Positions 1 through 11,368 of a DNA stretch of 64,000 nucleotides are shown here, piece after piece (within the stretch, counting starts at the first letter, position 1; the number at the start of each line of letters is the position of its first letter). The position numbers and the translations under genes are program-made. Source of the DNA: Seison nebaliae. Its lineage: Eukaryota; Rotifera; Pararotatoria; Seisonacea; Seisonidae. Where the stretch lies: contig JALJEE010002436.1 of NCBI GenBank assembly GCA_023231475.1, positions 267,389-331,388 on the forward strand. The letters run 5' to 3'. Under the pieces are notes generated by a model that was not told where the DNA came from, searched no databases, and saw nothing but the letters and a program-made list of their open reading frames with translations.

Positions 1-81
1 CAGTTATTTGGAGTAACCGATAAGAAAAGGCTGGACAACTGAAATGAGAAAATAAACAAATTAAATTTCTTCACGAATTTC

Positions 82-87
82 TTTATT
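82..87 (-). promoter_or_regulatory. Candidate poly(A) signal overlapping the nanos stop codon
   Basis: AATAAA on the minus strand shares three bases with the TAA stop of nanos (85-83). If used, the 3' UTR would be only about 10-30 bases. That would be surprising for nanos, whose regulation in other animals acts through the 3' UTR. Confidence 0.4.
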
Positions 88-903
88 TCTTCAACGGACA
101 ATAACTCTTCGTATGAGCTCCGTTTCCCGTTTCACCACACAAAGGACACGTATATGAGCGTAATATCGGACATTGAATCACCTTGCCATCTCTCGACTTC
201 AGACAATGACTTTTGTAAATTTCTGGTCTTTCACCTAAAACAATTAAATTAAATTAAAATTTTCAAATATTTAAACATAAATTTAAATTAGCAATTTCAT
301 AAAACTATAATCATGAAATGTTTTTTTTTTGAAAATATAAATTTAAATTTTCTTTAAAAACATTTAATTTTCCAATTAAAATTAGAAAAATGAAAATTTT
401 AAAGGAAAATTTAACGAACCATTTTTTCGACAGAAAACACATGATAAATTGAGATGACCAAATCGTTTCGACATTTCAGCCAACGGCGCCAGATCATAAT
501 CGTTACTTCGAAGTGGTAAATTTATTTTGGTCTCATTCGAATTATTCGTCGATGTTCTCACTTCATTTTCTTGACATGGATCTGACAACCATTTGAGGAG
601 ACGAGTTGTTTTCCGTTTTTCTTTATTAGTTGATGTTGTTGTTGATTTGAATGAATAATTCTTCTCGTTCTCTTTGTTGATTGGGGATGGATGTTGACAT
701 TGTTGGAAAGGGTTGATTGCCATAAATGATTTGTATCGATCAATTAATTGTCTTTGAGTTTCCAACGTGGAATTTTCAATTGAATTTAATGATGAATTGG
801 AATGATATGATGGTGGTGGAACATATGACATGAAATTGAAATTATTGACGGTCATATTATCGCCGGATGGATTCGTTTCCAAATGAGAGATGGATGGATT
901 CAT
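83..903 (-). CDS. nos: Nanos-type zinc-finger RNA-binding protein
   Basis: Two exons, 903-420 and 234-83, joined in phase 1 across an intron with donor GTTCGT; 211 residues. The C-terminus is a complete Nanos CCHC-CCHC finger: C155-x2-C158-x12-H171-x11-C183 and C191-x2-C194-x7-H202-x4-C207, ending with PLKK just before the stop. In the family this finger binds RNA with Pumilio and represses translation in germline and neural cells. The N-terminal 150 residues are Asn/Ser-rich and not conserved, which is usual for Nanos. The ATG at 903 is the first in frame. The intron splits the first zinc motif after its second Cys. Identity is secure from the finger. The spacing H-x11-C is one residue longer than the usual H-x10-C. 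Confidence 0.93.
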
Positions 904-1147
904 TTGAATGATATTATTAGTAGAAAAAATGGAAAGTTGATGAATTGAATAAGTGAAAGTTCATTTGACTTAAATATCAAGAACAATTTCAAACAGATAA
1001 GCGGCAAATGAAGTTGCTACATTTTTATCAATTTGGAAGTGTTAATTGGAAAATGAAATCGATCAAATATTTATCATAAATTTTTTTAGAAGAAAGAATA
1101 GCGACATCTAATTCATCAATTAGTGATCAAAAAACGGAAATGATCCT

Positions 1148-1152
<5 letters not shown>

Positions 1153-1181
<29 letters not shown>
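1153..1181. repeat. (CT)n microsatellite
   Basis: About 14 uninterrupted CT units in the 370-base gap between nanos (starts 903) and the end of the myotubularin gene (1277). The rest of this gap shows no coding signal. Confidence 0.95.
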
Positions 1182-1184
<3 letters not shown>

Positions 1185-1276
1185 AATTCAACATTGATAA
1201 ATGATATTAGTTCCGTCCAATTTATCATTCAGATAACATACTAATTGATTGAGATGATTCGATCAGATCGAACTGA

Positions 1277-3293
1277 CTACATTTTTATCATCGTCAACTT
1301 CTTTCGCAATTCTTCCGCTTCCACATTCAATCGCACCGTTCTCTCCAACGCTCCATTCAACAATTTCCTCTTTTCCCTTTGGACGTTGGCAGGAAGAAAG
1401 ACGAACCGTCCATAAAATGACCACCAAAATTTCTTTAGAAAAAAATTTAAAAATTTGAAAAAAAAAAGAAAGAATTAACAAATGTCTTCGGTTCCATATT
1501 AGGAGTAAGAATTAATTCATCATTTTCAAAATAAAATTTATTTGTTAATTTATTCCGAATCGCAGAATGACACATCCACGACCATAAAGAAATAGTATTC
1601 TTTTCAATTAATTCTCGTTCATTCGGATAGTTTTGAAGGAATGTCCCGAAAGAAGAACTATAAGAATTAGTCGCTAAAATGACAAGGAAATCCGTATTGA
1701 ATTGAAATGTTGTTGGGAATTGTTGAATTAGTTGATAAACGGAATCGAGAAACAAAAGAAATATGGGCGCTGGCGATTCCATCGTTTTCAGACAAATTTT
1801 ACTATTCAAATTATTATTCAAATTATTATTATTTGACATGTTATTATTATTATTATTGTTGTTATTATTGGTGAATTGGAAGATTGTAGAGGAACGATTA
1901 GCAAACGGATGACCAACATTGAACCAATCCAATAAGATGAGTTGAATGAAACCGTCATATGTTCGATATTTTTTTTCTTGAAGAATTTTCACGAGAGATG
2001 AAATGACACAAGTTAAATCGACTCCCGTCATATCTTGTAAGAGAAGATGATAAGTGTCATTACTTTCCTTTAAATTCATCGATCCAAATAGAAGTAATGA
2101 TGAAATGATCATTGAGGAACGAATGGCATTTCTCACATTCACTAACCATTTCCCACATAAACTCAACCATTGATTCTTTGATGGTTTCAATTCGTCACTA
2201 TCATTCACTTCTTCTGTCGGTTTGATGGTTTCTTTAATTATCGATTCATTCGTTCGATTTAATAAACCTTCAAAATATAAAATAATTTAAAATAATATTT
2301 TAATTAATAATTAATTAATTAATTTTAACTATTCATCATATCAGAGAAAGAGGAGATAATTCGATTAGTATCTAATTGAATTAATGACAAATCGAATCGA
2401 GTGGAATTTTGAAGGAATTTCCAATAACCGACTGAATATTTGGGAATTGTCATTTGTTGATCCAAACAAATTATCAATCCAGTATTAGTCGGACAATAAT
2501 ATTTCATGATTGATTTCAAATTCATATCTGATTGAATGGTAGACGATGACGATGACGATATTGAAACGGAAAACGGTGAAGTGAATTTTTCATTTTGAGC
2601 GAATTGAGCCGAACGAAAGAGAAGTGTTTGTCTCCTTTGACAGATATAAGTGATGAGTGGAAATCGAAATAATTCGAAACATTTCATTCCATGACGAATA
2701 TGATTCTCTGTCAATTTGTCTGATATACAAATTTTCCTTTCATACGAATTAATGAGAGAATTATTATTATCAAATAATTTCCATTTCATCAATTTTTCCG
2801 TTTTTTTATTCAATTCCTTCAATTCTTCTTCTTTATCAATTCGGATGGAATGTTCGAGTGGAAGTGAGAAATTAGGAGCAAACGAACAAACATGTTTCTT
2901 ATAAATTTTATAAAAAGAAATTTGACGTGAAAGAAATTGGACAAATTCATCCAAATTTGAAATATTGATGAATTTCATTTGAAAATAATCGATCGTTTTC
3001 AAAACCACTTTTATCAATTGACTCTCATAAAATAAAAGATAATGATCAATCGATTCAATTGGTAATTGGAACGGTTTCTTCTTTGGTTCATTCTCATTAT
3101 AAATGATGAGAATCGCATTACAAATATTCAATTTCCCTTTTAACCATTTAGAGTTTGGTCGTTGGAAATGAATTGAGGCCGAATAGAGACAATTATCACG
3201 GAAAATTTCATATTCCAATTTATCATATTCTTTCATTGTATTCTCTCGTAAGAAAGTGCAACATCTCTTCTCATCATAATGACGTGATAACAT
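1277..3293 (-). CDS. Catalytically dead myotubularin-related protein (MTMR10/11/12 type)
   Basis: Three exons, 3293-2330, 2267-1480 and 1432-1277, join in phases 1 and 0 to give 635 residues. The N-terminal ~110 residues fit a GRAM/PH fold. Phosphatase-fold landmarks follow: FELFRFPLITYI, then QEKKYRTYDGFIQLILLDWF, PIFLLFLDSVYQLIQQFPT and SFGTFLQNYPNER. At about residues 395-410, where active myotubularins carry HCxDGWDRT, this protein has LLLQDMTGVDLTC, with neither the catalytic Cys nor the Arg. That matches the MTMR10/11/12 pseudophosphatase branch, including the C-terminal SLWSWM..FYFENDE stretch. Family members act as adaptors for active 3-phosphoinositide phosphatases. A poly-Asn insertion lies near 1810-1870. 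Both donors start with GTT. It is shorter than the ~750-residue human proteins. The start ATG is provisional. Confidence 0.82.
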
Positions 3294-4189
3294 TCTAACG
3301 TAATTGTAAATGAATCAATCGCTTCTTGATGAAAAAAAGATGAATTTCCTTTTTTAATTTTTTAAAATTTAATTTGTTTCTGAGAGAAGCCTCCACTTCC
3401 AATTGCACTCATAATTCATTTAGTCCATTCGAAATATATCTCGGTCAAACAATTTTTTCATCTCCTCCTCACAAAATCATTTCAGGTTTTTCAATCTAAT
3501 TCTTTCTCATAAACATTCCATTCCCTGGAAAAAAGGGTGTCAAATTTTATTTTATTGTTAATTCTATTTTTTTCAAAAAATTAAATTGGACATTCTCATT
3601 CCTTTCTTTTCAATTCAATTCCATTCCATTATTTGTTAATTGAATTTTTAATATTTATTTTTATCTTTAACATATTCTCAATTTAACAAATTTAGTTGTT
3701 CTCTCATTCATAGAAATCATCCTTATTCTGATTATTGTTCTGCACCATTCATTTATTAGTTTAATTCATTTTTAATAAAATAAGAGAAATTTTTTGTTAA
3801 AATTGAGTAATTGAATGAATGTCCATTCTCTTCAAACTACCTGAGAATAATGAGACGAAGAAGGACAACGGTTCGGTAGGAACAATCTCTTTTTATATAG
3901 TCATTATCGCAGTTTATGTAAGAAAAAAAGTTAGAATATTGACTATTCGTTTTTTAATTCCCATAAAATCCGTTAAACACGCAAACATATTCTATACGTC
4001 AATATGAAGCATTCTATCGTAACAATCGATAAGGTCATCGTATATCCGAGTTGTCGTGCCAACCAAATTTTAAGTAATTTCTTCAATTTCATTCGATTTC
4101 ATTTCGATCGTTCACTTCTTTTTTTCTCGGTGAAAGTAATTTTTTAATACAATTTACATTCTCTTCCTTTTTTATTCAACTCAAAAAAA
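3294..4189. other. Intergenic, no convincing gene
   Basis: A+T-rich gap. A 62-residue plus-strand reading frame at 3819-4007 has a hydrophobic stretch (about TISFYIVIIAVYV) followed by a possible donor (TTAT then GTAAGAA). It could be a first exon of a small membrane protein, but I could not find a downstream exon with a consistent frame. Confidence 0.5.
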
Positions 4190-4393
4190 ATGTCATCGGA
4201 AATTACCATTCCCGTTACCGTAACGGGTGATATCGTTGAAATGATTTTCCGTTATCGAAAATATTGGGGTTTCGGCCTCTTTCTCATCTGGTCAGGCGGT
4301 ATATTATTTATCTATTTTTGGCAACGTCGGAAGAAGATAGAGGATAGTGACCGCGTACGTGATTCTATTGATTATTACGATACTATTCTTTAA
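4190..4393 (+). CDS. Small single-pass membrane protein, unknown
   Basis: 67 residues from an ATG preceded by an A-run (CAAAAAAAATG). It has a short Thr/Val N-terminus, one membrane segment at about residues 29-46 (GFGLFLIWSGGILFIYFW), then a basic QRRKK stop-transfer cluster and an acidic/Tyr tail. The layout suggests a C-terminus in the cytosol. The TAA overlaps an AATAAA (4392-4397). I do not recognise the family. The clear membrane topology, start context and poly(A) signal argue for a real microprotein gene, but an ORF this short can also be chance. Confidence 0.5.
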   Translation: MSSEITIPVTVTGDIVEMIFRYRKYWGFGLFLIWSGGILFIYFWQRRKKIEDSDRVRDSIDYYDTIL

Positions 4394-4397
4394 TAAA
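4392..4397 (+). promoter_or_regulatory. Candidate poly(A) signal overlapping a stop codon
   Basis: AATAAA shares two bases with the TAA (4391-4393) of the 67-residue membrane protein, the same arrangement as at the end of nanos. Confidence 0.4.
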
Positions 4398-4877
4398 CAT
4401 ATTCATTGACCTACTCTAAATGTTTAGTGAAACATCTTCACATTCATAATCCGATAACTGATATATGAGACTATAATCATAAATATGAAGATTTTTCATT
4501 TTGCTACGATTGACTGCGTCTCACATTCAGTCAAATGTAAATTTTGACATCGTAAAATTTCTCTAAATACTCACAAATGTGTCAGTCTAATTCAAATTGT
4601 GGGGGCGATCGAAAATAATTTTCAATAGTAAAAATTTTTCTTATTCCTAATTGTTTACACAATCAGTAATTTCGAATATGTGGACCTACAGTAAAAAATG
4701 TGGAAGAAATTGAAATAATTCTCATGACATTACATCAATTCCTTCGACATTTATATTTTGACTTGACAGATTTATTTGGAAATACCAAAAATTCTATTGG
4801 TCTATTTAACTAATTTCAATTTATTTCAGATATTATAAATTAGAATTTAAAAGTTTCTCTTCTTCTTCAACTATACA

Positions 4878-5051
4878 ATGTGTTTCAAAGCAAAATGTGA
4901 GAAATGCGGGAAAGTGACATGGAGAGGTTATCTCTTTTTCTATCTAAAAAATTTGAACAATTTCTAATCTGAATTTGAAGGATGCGGGAAACATGTTGAT
5001 TCAGTCATGTCTGGTGTGCCTAAAGATATGCAATGTGCTTGTCCACGATAA
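4878..5051 (+). CDS. Conserved 39-residue cysteine-rich zinc-ribbon-like protein
   Basis: Two exons, 4878-4926 and 4981-5051, join in phase 1 (donor GTTATC, acceptor TGAAG) to give 39 residues. It begins MCFKAKCEKCGKVTWRGCGK, continues HVDSVMSGVPKDMQCACPR and stops. The pattern MCxKxxCxxCxKxTWxGCGxHxxxVMxxVPxxxxCxCP is that of a very small protein widespread in fungi, plants and some animals, with no assigned function that I know of. The Cys spacing suggests one zinc site. It is too short for most gene finders and is split by an intron. The full-length motif makes chance very unlikely. Confidence 0.82.
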
Positions 5052-5657
5052 TGGATATTATTCTTTTTATGGAAATGTGTCATTGAAATTTGTGACGTTT
5101 TTAAACGAAAACTTGTGAAAAATTTTATAACTTTCCTTATGAACTTTCTATATTTTTATGGTAAACATTTATTTTGTGATTACAAGATTGTGCTCTCAAC
5201 TATATTTGACGTTGAAATTTCTTTTCATAAATTTTCTCTTAACTTCAATTTTATCCACTTCAATTTCCTTAAAATTTCTGTTACTGTTGTTAAAAATTAA
5301 AAATTTAAAATAAATGAAAAATCGGAGTGAACACAGGATATTAAAAATTTATTCGAAAGAAACGAATCACGAGAGAAAAGAGTTTGGAAAAGAAATGTAG
5401 TTGAATAATTTAAGAAGCTGATTGTGGATAAATCGAAGAGTTGTGTAGGAATATCGTGAAGACGATTTTCGAAAATAGATATCAATCAAAAAGGAGACAG
5501 CCATTTTAAAAATTTTGTCATTGAAGTGGAAGAAATGTTTTTTCTTTGAAAAAAAAAAAGTTGTTGAGGGAAAAAATAGAGAAATTCTTATCCGTTTTTA
5601 ATATTATAAATGAAAAGGAATTTAATTTGATGATTGTCATTCACACAGAAGCAGAAA
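5052..5657. other. Intergenic, nothing recognised
   Basis: A+T-rich spacer of about 600 bases between the small plus-strand Cys-rich gene and the 3' end of the minus-strand calexcitin-like gene. No coding, RNA or repeat signal seen. Confidence 0.6.
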
Positions 5658-6433
5658 TTAAGCGAATCCGAGATTCAATCGATCGCCTGGCAAATCTCCC
5701 ACCATGAACTTCTTCAAAAATTCACTGAATAAATTATAATCCATCTTCACTTTGCCATTCTCAGTAATAGCGTCATATGCGTTTGCAGCTAATAATAATA
5801 ATAATAATTTAAATGAATTATTATTCTAATAAAGAAAAAACCTCCATCTTCACTAATGTTCCAGCAGGCTAACATATCGCAGAATTCTTCTTTGAGAATA
5901 TCTCGTTCATCTGAAAAAGAAATAATTGAGATAAAATGGGAAAATATAATTAACCTAAAAATTCATGAGCACGGAAGAGAGCTTTGTGGAGACCTTCATA
6001 CCAATCAGGGAAAGAATTTTTATCTTTCAATTGTTGAATAACATCATTAATGACATCCAACCATTCATCTAATTTAAATAATTAATTAATTAATTAATTT
6101 AAAAATAATTAACCGAAATCGATATTTCCATCATTGTTGGCGTCACCGACTGCACATAAATCCCAGAAATATCTTTGGTAATGTTGTTCGAGTCGTTTTC
6201 GGACGATCTTCAAACGCGAATTCTTATCGGCGTCATCTTTCGGTACGACATTCTCGATGGCCGTCTCCATATCTTTCCAAGTGATGAGTCCATCTTTGTC
6301 ATGGTCTGTGGTATGAAGAATTTATTATGAATTTGATGGGAGATGAGAAAGGATGAGAACCTAAAGAAGCGGCATAGAATCCTTTCAATTTTTTCAGAAG
6401 GTTATTTTTCGCATCGATGTTGTCTCGTCCCAT
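5658..6433 (-). CDS. Calexcitin-like EF-hand calcium-binding protein
   Basis: Five exons (6433-6361, 6305-6114, 6068-5955, 5910-5842, 5788-5658), all phase 1, give 192 residues, the usual size of calexcitin and sarcoplasmic calcium-binding proteins. Two EF-hand loops look functional: residues 25-36 (DHDKDGLITWKD) and 79-90 (DANNDGNIDFDE). The third and fourth are degenerate (around LDERDILKEEF and ITENGKVKMDYNLF). The C-terminus, FMVGDLPGDRLNLGF, is typical of calexcitins. These proteins bind Ca2+ in the cytosol of neurons and muscle and are known mainly from protostomes. All four donors are GTT (GTTCTC, GTTAAT twice, GTTTTT). Introns are 47-55 bases. Confidence 0.88.
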
Positions 6434-7092
6434 TGCGTGATAGTGAATTAGAGTTTATTCTTCTAATGGTAAAAAATGAGAAATTGAGAAAAAATAAAAC
6501 GTAGGAGAAATGGTAAATGTAAAATGAAGAAAAGTTGAAGGGAGAATGTCTGAAGAAATAGACGTCGGTTTCTCTTCAATTGAATCGGAGCAGAATAAAC
6601 AGTTCGTTCCACTCTCTGCCACAACCGTAATTAGATGATTCATGGAATTAAATGGGAGAGAGAAGAATCGACAACTGAGCGCAAATTAATCTCCGGATTG
6701 ATGGGAGAGACTACGTTATCGACTTTGTTTGCATTATTTGGTAGAGCATCTCTCTTAACTCTCCATTCCACAGCAACGGAACGATGTAGTTGCGTTCTAA
6801 TTATCTCGTTCGATATGTTCCATTACCGTTTGTAGATGAGTTAGAAAGGAAATTTATTTAAATGAAAAAAAAAAAATAGAGGGAGAAATGAGAAATAGTA
6901 AAATGTTCATCTTCCTCATGTTCGTAGAAAATAATCCGATTTTCCCATTCTGAGATATGGAGGAGTAAAACGGAGGAAAAAATTAATAATAATTTTTTTT
7001 TTTTGGTTCTTCTCATTAACTGGCGAGTGAACTGGTTTGGGATCGATGAATGAACAATTCTCAACAACAACATAAATAGAAGCACATCTTTC
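6434..7092. other. Intergenic between calexcitin-like and nucleoporin genes
   Basis: About 650 bases upstream of the calexcitin-like ATG and downstream of the nucleoporin end, both on the minus strand, so it should hold the calexcitin-like promoter and 5' UTR. No TATA box, repeat or RNA gene is obvious. Short frames here are not gene-like. Confidence 0.55.
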
Positions 7093-7280
7093 TTATCTGT
7101 ATGTGCTGAAAGCGCTAGAAGGAGGGAATGCCAATTGTGATTCATTTCCAGATAAATTGAGGAGAGAAATATAAAGAGAAAATGATGAAAAGAAAACGAA
7201 TAAATAAGAGAACTAACGAGGGTTGCTTATTATTTGTTGTTTCTCTCGATGAAGTTCGATTCTCAAAAATCGAATGTTGG

Positions 7281-7311
<31 letters not shown>

Positions 7312-10300
7312 GCGATCCAAATAATTGTGAGGAGGAAAATATCGATTGTCCGGAATCTGTTGAATAAATAAATAGAAAAAGAAAATAATTGGACGATTCA
7401 AAATAGAATCGATAAATATTTTTTTTTAAAAATAACTTTCTTTCAATTGAGTATCGGGTTGATTAGATTGTCCAAAAATCGAATGATTTGCAGCGTCTGA
7501 TGCCAATTTACCAAAACCACCGTATGATTGGTTAGTTGAACTACTTCCAAAGATTGTGGAATTTCCAGTGGAATTTTGATTCATTGACGAGAGTTTATTA
7601 TTGAAACCAGAATTATTATTATTTCCAAAAATTGAAGTTGAAGCAAATGGTTTATTTCCTTCATTTGATCCTTTATTAAAGATTGAATTGCCACTCTGAT
7701 CTGCTTGTCCAAATAATCCGGTCGCTTTACCAAAAGGATCATTTGTCGGTGGTCGTTGAGTGGATGATGAACCGAAAACGGAATTTGAACCAAATATCGA
7801 TGTTCCAGATGATGATGATGATGTTGGTTGTGAACCGAAAATACCTCCAGTTCCAGTTCCGGATTGTTTATTAAAGATGGATTGATTAGAAGACGATTGA
7901 GAAGTTCCTCCAAAAATTGATGGTTTACTTGTTGTTGATGATTGTGAAACAAATAATGACGGTGTGGCAGATGACGTTGGTTGTCCTCCAAAAATTGATG
8001 AAGTAGTTGTGGAATATCCAAATAGCGATGGTGTATTTGATGATGTAGTTTTATTTCCAAATAATGATGTTGTACCAGTTGATATCGGTTTCCCACCAAA
8101 TATATTCGTTGATGTGATTGTTGATGATGATGATTGACTTCCAAATAATGATGGAGTTGTTGATGTTATTGTTGTTGTTGTTTGACTTCCAAATAATGAT
8201 GGAGTTGTTGATGTCGTTGTCGTTGTTGTTGTTATTTGACTTCCAAATAATGATGGAGTTGTTGATGTCGTTGTTGTTGTTGTTTGATTTCCAAATAATG
8301 ATGGAGCTGTTGATGTCGTTGTTGTTGTTGTTTGACTTCCAAATAATGATGGAGTTGTTGATGAAACAGATAAAGACGCAAATAATGATGTTGTATCAGA
8401 TGACACTGCTTGTGTCGTAAATAAGGATGGAGAGGCAGATGACACAGATTGAGACGCAAAAAGTGAAGTTGGAACAGTTGATATTGGTTTGGTACCGAAT
8501 AATGATGAGACAGTTGAGGAGACAGTTTGTGTCCCAAATAGTGATGGTGTAGTGGTAGATGATGTTGTAGTAGTGGATGGTACAGATACGATTGCACTTG
8601 ATGATGATGTAGTAGATAATGAACATTTTGATTCAAATAGTGATGACACAGGTTTTGATCCAAATAATGATGGTGTAGCTGCAGATGATACTGGTGCAAT
8701 TGGGGATGGTACAGATTTTGTTCCAAATGATGATGGTATATTAGTGGATGATACAAATTTTGATCCAAACAACGAAGAAGGTTGCGAACTGAAAATTGAT
8801 GATGTGGTTGAAGCTGCTGATTGTGATATGTTTGTTGACGAATTAGAACTATTGAGAGTCGTTAGAGTTGATGAACTAAATAATGCGGTAGTGGGTTTGG
8901 ATTGGGAAGTGGATGAAGAAACAATTTTTGTGGATATCGTACTAAAAATGGACGAAGTTGGCGTTTTCGTTGTTGACGAATTAAATGCGGTTGATATTGT
9001 CGATGGTATTTGTTGTGAAGTCATTATTACTTTATTGTTTTCCGTTGATGATTTTAGATCAATTCCTGATGTTGTTGTTAGTGTTGTTTGAGTATTGAAA
9101 ATTGAAGAAACATTAGACGAAGATTGAGAACTGAAGATTGATTTAGTAGTGGATATCGGTTGACACGAAGAAATTTGTTCAGAATTAGGAATAGTAGTCG
9201 ATTCTGAATTAGAAAATGCTGATATAGCGGAGAGCATCGATGGTTTGCTTTTCATATTAAGAAAAATATTTGCATCAAACAATTTTGGTGCAGTATTTGA
9301 ATTTTCGTTCGTTTGTCTAACACTAGTAATTACAGTTGATTGTTTGGAGAAAATTGGAATTGTTGGAGTTGTCGAAGCCAATTTATTCATTTCCAATTTA
9401 TTCGTATTAGAAAACATATTGAATAAACCCTTACCATTCTCGCCTTTCTCAATATTCCCCATCAAACATGATTTATTGATATTCATCGAAGAATTTCCTT
9501 CATTTTCGTTTAACTCATCAATATCTCTTATTTCTGAAACTTTCTCCTTTTTAGGACATTCCAATTTTTTGCACACCAAATTCTTTGAAATCGGAACTAG
9601 GAACGTTGATGAACATTGTTCCGAAATGATATTGTTCGTTTTCTTTGTTCTATTTCTCTCATGATTCTCTCCTCCTAATGATGAATTTCTGTTATCAGAT
9701 TTAGTATCAAATTGATTTTCTTTCGCCGTTTTTTCAAATGAAATATTTGATATTTCTTCATTTGCTTCTTCGATTTGTTTCCGAATTGGATATTTATTAT
9801 GAAATTGAACAATCGGTTCAGGTGTCGATTGTTTACTATTCTCTGATAATTTAGTGACTATTTTATTCTTGACAAATGATCCAATTGGCGATAAGTGATT
9901 GAGAGATTCTTTGAAATTTGTTAAATTGTTTTTCCTTCCATCATTCGATGGAACGGTTTTTGAACCGTTTCTCTCTTCTTTCACTTCTTCTTTATTCGGA
10001 GTTGAAATCACAGTATTAGATTCTAGAATATTTTTCCGTTCTTTCAAAGTTGGATCGAATTTCATAAGAGATTCGATGACGGAAAACAAACCATCATTAC
10101 CAGAGAGAGAATTGCTAAATTTGTACATTTTATTTGAATTTAATTTCACTTTCATATCTTCAGAAATTATTTCTTTCATCGAACAATCGAGCACATCAGT
10201 TTTCAGTTTATGATGAAACGTTCTATTGATAATCAATTTCATCCGATCGTTCATTTCTTTGTCATTTGTTCTGATTCGTTTCTTTTCATTTTTCCCTCCA

Positions 10301-10689
10301 ATTGTATCATCAATATTAATCGATTTCATTCTCTCCAATAAATTATCATTAAATTTTTTCGATTTTTGTTCCGTAAATGTCAACAAATCATTTAATCTGA
10401 ATAATGTCTCAAATTCATCGATTTCCCATTCACTGATCGAATTGTCTTTCGTATTGATTTTCTTCAATAATTCCCCGAATTTCTTATGGACATGATACGC
10501 CACTTTCAACGAATCTTCACATTCATCTTCCATTCCTTTAATGTCTTTTCTTCGATTTTTTATTAATTTTGGAATGATGTCTGTGGGATTTCTATCCAAC
10601 CTGTCTAAACGACCTTCCAACTTCACTAATTGCTCCGTCAACTTCTCTAAATGTTTCCCATATTCTTTCGCTCTTTCAAAAGTAGCCAT
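7093..10689 (-). CDS. FG-repeat nucleoporin with N-terminal coiled coil
   Basis: Main exon 10689-7437, then 7356-7218 in phase 1 (donor GTTATT), which adds GQSIFSSSQLFGSQ and poly-Gln in frame. A last exon, 7114-7093, is tentative. Total about 1,137 residues. Residues 1-130 are charged and helical (coiled-coil-like). The middle is polar. From about residue 500 it is Ser/Thr-rich with many SLFG and SIFG motifs, including several units of about 19-21 residues of the form TTTTST-TPSLFGSQ near 8110-8360. FG regions line the pore channel and bind transport receptors. FG at the C-terminus after a coiled coil recalls the C-terminal part of Nup214/Nup159, but no beta-propeller is present. The ATG at 10689 has no obvious upstream exon. 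Confidence 0.78.
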
Positions 10690-11368
10690 TATTGACAGAA
10701 AAATGTGTTGAAACTTTGAGCGAGAATTATTTCAAAAGCCAACTATTAGAATGAAAGAATAATATATATAAATAAAATTAACTAATTTAATTTTCTTAAT
10801 ATTTCAAATTAATCCTTTATACATCTATAATAAGAATATTTCACATTATTTTCTATTCGTTTAATTATTTGAAACTTTATAATTACTTATAACATTCATT
10901 CATTTATCATCAAAATATTAGGGAAATATAACTTATGTAATTTTTAAAAATTATACAACATTAACTTGCATGAATTCTACAGATTTAATTCATTCGTTTA
11001 TGGAAATCTTTTAATCATCTTTATTATCATATAGAACGGTTGTTTTTTAGAAAAATATACGATTTATGTTCCTTTACGACGAAATGAAAATGTAAAATAA
11101 AAATTCAGTTAAATTTCTTTTAATAATTTTAACGACTGACAACAAGACTGTTAATATTAGACATGAAGTGTTACATGCTAGACATGGAAATAATTATTGA
11201 TTGATCAGTTCATGTAATCTTCGTGGAATAAACTATCATTGTTGACTGAAATTATGAGGATAAAATGTGCATTTATTTATCTTTCGTACAGTGCAATAGA
11301 TAATATTCATTGGAGAAATTTGAAGCTTAACAAATATTGGCGTGCATGATAAATGAGGATTCAATTTG
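10690..11368. other. Divergent intergenic promoter region
   Basis: About 680 bases between the start of the minus-strand nucleoporin and the start of the plus-strand pseudouridine synthase. It is very A+T-rich and must contain both promoters. No specific element could be identified. Confidence 0.55.

Noticed and set aside
6635-7145. Frames of 66 and 95 residues between calexcitin-like and nucleoporin genes
   Set aside because: No family similarity, poor composition, and they overlap presumed 5' and 3' flanks of the two real genes.
7581-8768. His/Gln-rich minus-strand frames of 178-187 residues
   Set aside because: Same strand but shifted frame of the nucleoporin repeats; the main frame has FG motifs and continues across the intron in phase.
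8118-9664. Plus-strand frames of 100-200 residues inside the nucleoporin gene
   Set aside because: Antisense shadows of Ser/Thr-rich FG repeat coding sequence; composition is a direct complement of the low-complexity repeats.
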